Assembly: GCF_902652685.1 (NCBI RefSeq)
Contig: NZ_CACRUY010000011.1
Location: 70,562 to 130,012 of the forward strand
DNA length: 59,451 nucleotides
Source: Mycobacterium sp. Marseille-P9652
Lineage (GTDB): Bacteria; Actinomycetota; Actinomycetes; Mycobacteriales; Mycobacteriaceae
Reading direction: 5' to 3'
Below, piece after piece: positions 56,462-59,451 of the stretch. Position numbers and translations under genes: made by a program. Every line of letters begins with the position of its first letter. Position 1 is the stretch's first letter. The notes under the pieces are model-generated. The model searched no databases and was not told the DNA's origin. It saw only the letters and a program-made list of their open reading frames with translations.

Positions 56462-57667
56462 ATGACCACCGCAATCCCCGCCCGCGCCACTTTGTCCGAC
56501 TTCGACTCTTTGACCGAGGTGGCGCGCGCCCTGGCGCCCGAGATCACCGGGCGCGCCGACGAGGCCGAGGCCCTCGGGACGCTGCCCGTCGACCTGGTGG
56601 GGCGGCTGCGCGCGGCCGGCATCTTCCGTGCCCTTCAACCGCGCACGCTCGGCGGCTGCGAGGTGGCGCCCGTCGAGTTCATCGAAACGATCGAGGAATT
56701 GGCGCGCGCCGACGGTTCGACGGGCTGGATCGCGGCCATCGGCGCCGGCGGACCCGCGTTCACCGCGTGGCTCGACCCGGCCGTCGCCGCGGAGTTGTTC
56801 GGGCCGAACGCCGACTTCCTGGCGGCCACCGTGTTCGCCCCCACCGGCCGGGCGGTCCCGGACGGCGCCGGCCGGTTCACCCTCGACGGGCGGTGGCCGT
56901 TCGCCAGCGGCTGCCGCCACGCCGAGTGGATGCTGGCCGGGGCGATGGTGTTCGACGCCCCCGACGCTGCGGCGCCCAGGATGATCCCGGAGCGGGGCCC
57001 GGACTGGCGCGTGGCGTTCTTTCCGCGCGCCGAGGCCGAAATCGTCGACAACTGGGACGTTCTGGGTCTGCGCGCCACCGGCAGCAACGATGTGGTGGGC
57101 CGGGGACTGCGCGTCGCCGAGGAGCACACGATCAGCCCGTTCTTCGAGCCGGCCCGTCAGGACGGGCCGCTGTGGAGGCTGCCCTTCTTCACGCTCGTCG
57201 GCGTGGCCCTCGTGGGTGTCCCGCTCGGCATCGCGCGGCGCGCGCTCGACGAGTACACCGCGCTCGCGGCCACCAAGGCCCGCGCGGGCACGTTCGCTAC
57301 GCTCGCCGAGGATCCGGCGGCCCAGGTCGAGTTCGCCAGTGCCGAAGCCGGTTTGCGGTCGGCGCGGGCCTTCGTCGTCGACCGGGCGGGCGCGCTGTGG
57401 GACGCCGCCCGCGCCGGCGATGCCCCCTCACTCGAGCAACGCGCCGGCTTCCAGCTGGCGGCCCACCACGCCATGCGCGCGGCCCGTCGGGCGGTCGACG
57501 CCGCGTTCGGCCTGACCGGTGCAGGCGCGGTGCACGCGGGTCATCCGCTGCAACGGTGCTTCCGCGACATCCACACCGCGGGCCAGCACGTGTATTTCAG
57601 CCCGGCGGCGCTGAAGCGCTACGCCGGCACCCGGTTCGGTCTCGCGCAGCCGACCCACTTGATGTGA
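56462..57667 (+). CDS. Acyl-CoA dehydrogenase-like flavoprotein (possible monooxygenase)
   Basis: This 401-aa protein has the three-part acyl-CoA dehydrogenase fold: a helical N-domain (1-125, with ELARADGSTGWIAAIGAGG), a beta middle domain (WDVLGLRATGSNDVV) and a helical C-domain (AGAVHAGHPLQRCFRDIHTAGQH). The last motif is typical of the HsaA/DszC-like flavin monooxygenase branch rather than of true acyl-CoA dehydrogenases, since no catalytic Glu is apparent there. GGAG lies five bases before ATG 56462. It is controlled, by inference, by the divergent TetR. The substrate is unknown. Confidence 0.83.
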   Translation: MTTAIPARATLSDFDSLTEVARALAPEITGRADEAEALGTLPVDLVGRLRAAGIFRALQPRTLGGCEVAPVEFIETIEELARADGSTGWIAAIGAGGPAFTAWLDPAVAAELFGPNADFLAATVFAPTGRAVPDGAGRFTLDGRWPFASGCRHAEWMLAGAMVFDAPDAAAPRMIPERGPDWRVAFFPRAEAEIVDNWDVLGLRATGSNDVVGRGLRVAEEHTISPFFEPARQDGPLWRLPFFTLVGVALVGVPLGIARRALDEYTALAATKARAGTFATLAEDPAAQVEFASAEAGLRSARAFVVDRAGALWDAARAGDAPSLEQRAGFQLAAHHAMRAARRAVDAAFGLTGAGAVHAGHPLQRCFRDIHTAGQHVYFSPAALKRYAGTRFGLAQPTHLM

Positions 57668-57691
57668 CGGGGCAGCCACTAAGCTGGCCGC

Positions 57692-59287
<1,596 letters not shown>

Positions 59288-59345
59288 TCGGCGGAAGGTC
59301 GCGCGACACGTAACCGGTTGTGAAGACACGCCGCTTGGGCTCAAG

Positions 59346-59451
59346 GGGTGATTGCAACACTTCGTAGTTAGGGGTGTTGATGACGGGTGAGCCTCAGGGG
59401 TTATCGGTGCGCCGTCGGTTTTGGGAGCTGGTAGCGCAGGGTGTGCCGCCG
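59346..59451 (+). mobile_element. Left end of a probable IS30-type insertion sequence
   Basis: After the guaA stop and a short AT-richer spacer comes ATTGCAACACTTCG, with a nearby inverted GTGTTG, which resembles an IS terminal repeat. The start of a transposase-like frame follows. The rest lies outside the window, so the family assignment and the exact left boundary are uncertain. Confidence 0.45.
59380..59451 (+). CDS. Transposase N-terminal fragment (partial, runs off window)
   Basis: ATG 59380 opens a frame of 24 codons without a stop to the window edge: MTGEPQGLSVRRRFWELVAQ, then GVPP. The RRRFWELVAQGVPP segment resembles the first helices of the helix-turn-helix at the start of mycobacterial IS30-family transposases. 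Only 24 residues are visible. Confidence 0.5.
   Translation, partial: MTGEPQGLSVRRRFWELVAQGVPP

Overview
The window reads as chromosomal DNA from a mycobacterium, probably a slow grower that is not in the tuberculosis complex. Base composition is very GC-rich, GTG and TTG starts are common, and gene content and order follow M. tuberculosis H37Rv from about Rv3448 (eccD4) down to Rv3396c (guaA), shown here reversed. That comparison rests on recalled H37Rv gene order and proteins; no search was run. Several local differences separate it from H37Rv. There is no IS/PPE insertion between gadB and alr. The vapBC47 toxin-antitoxin pair next to choD is absent. An S9 peptidase sits before nnr. A different gene set lies between the Rv3400/Rv3401 homologues and guaA.

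Layout. 1-5.8 kb: the ESX-4 type VII secretion locus (eccD4 fragment, divergent eccC4, Rv3446c-like, esxU, esxT). 6.0-10.2 kb: rplM-rpsI, glmM, and a small EspC/WXG-like gene with its Ala/Pro-rich partner. 10.2-13.3 kb: a leftward block (F420-type LLM oxidoreductase, an alpha/beta-hydrolase fold protein lacking the usual serine, a 69-aa protein, a DUF2510 membrane protein). 13.4-25.7 kb: a rightward run of glmS, a rhomboid-like membrane protein, an S9 peptidase, nnr, gadB, alr, an alpha/beta hydrolase, and tsaE-tsaB-rimI-tsaD. 26-28.6 kb: groES and groEL1 behind a perfect CIRCE operator. 28.6-35.4 kb: accessory lipid and redox genes (WS/DGAT, PucR-type regulator, cupin protein, methyltransferase, LLM oxidoreductase, enoyl-CoA hydratase-like protein).

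35.4-37.0 kb: a compact leftward three-gene cassette that I find the most unusual part of the window. It encodes a four-helix membrane protein, a 134-aa protein built on an unbroken three-residue periodicity that ends in a ladder of 11 cysteines spaced CxxC, and a SodC-like lipoprotein whose copper site looks degenerate. whiB3, encoding a redox sensor, lies immediately upstream. 37.8-45.2 kb: conserved core genes (Rv3415c-like, sigD-rsdA, Rv3412-like, guaB2-guaB3, choD).

45.4-57.7 kb: accessory genes, several with clear palindromic operators. These are the alkyl sulfatase Rv3406 homologue and its divergent TetR; a GH65 phosphorylase with a beta-phosphoglucomutase-like HAD; an HxlR regulator divergent from a translationally coupled MFS exporter, NmrA-like reductase and two methyltransferases; and a peroxiredoxin-like protein, a TetR and an acyl-CoA-dehydrogenase-like flavoprotein. 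57.7-59.3 kb: guaA. The last ~100 bases appear to be the left end of an insertion sequence.
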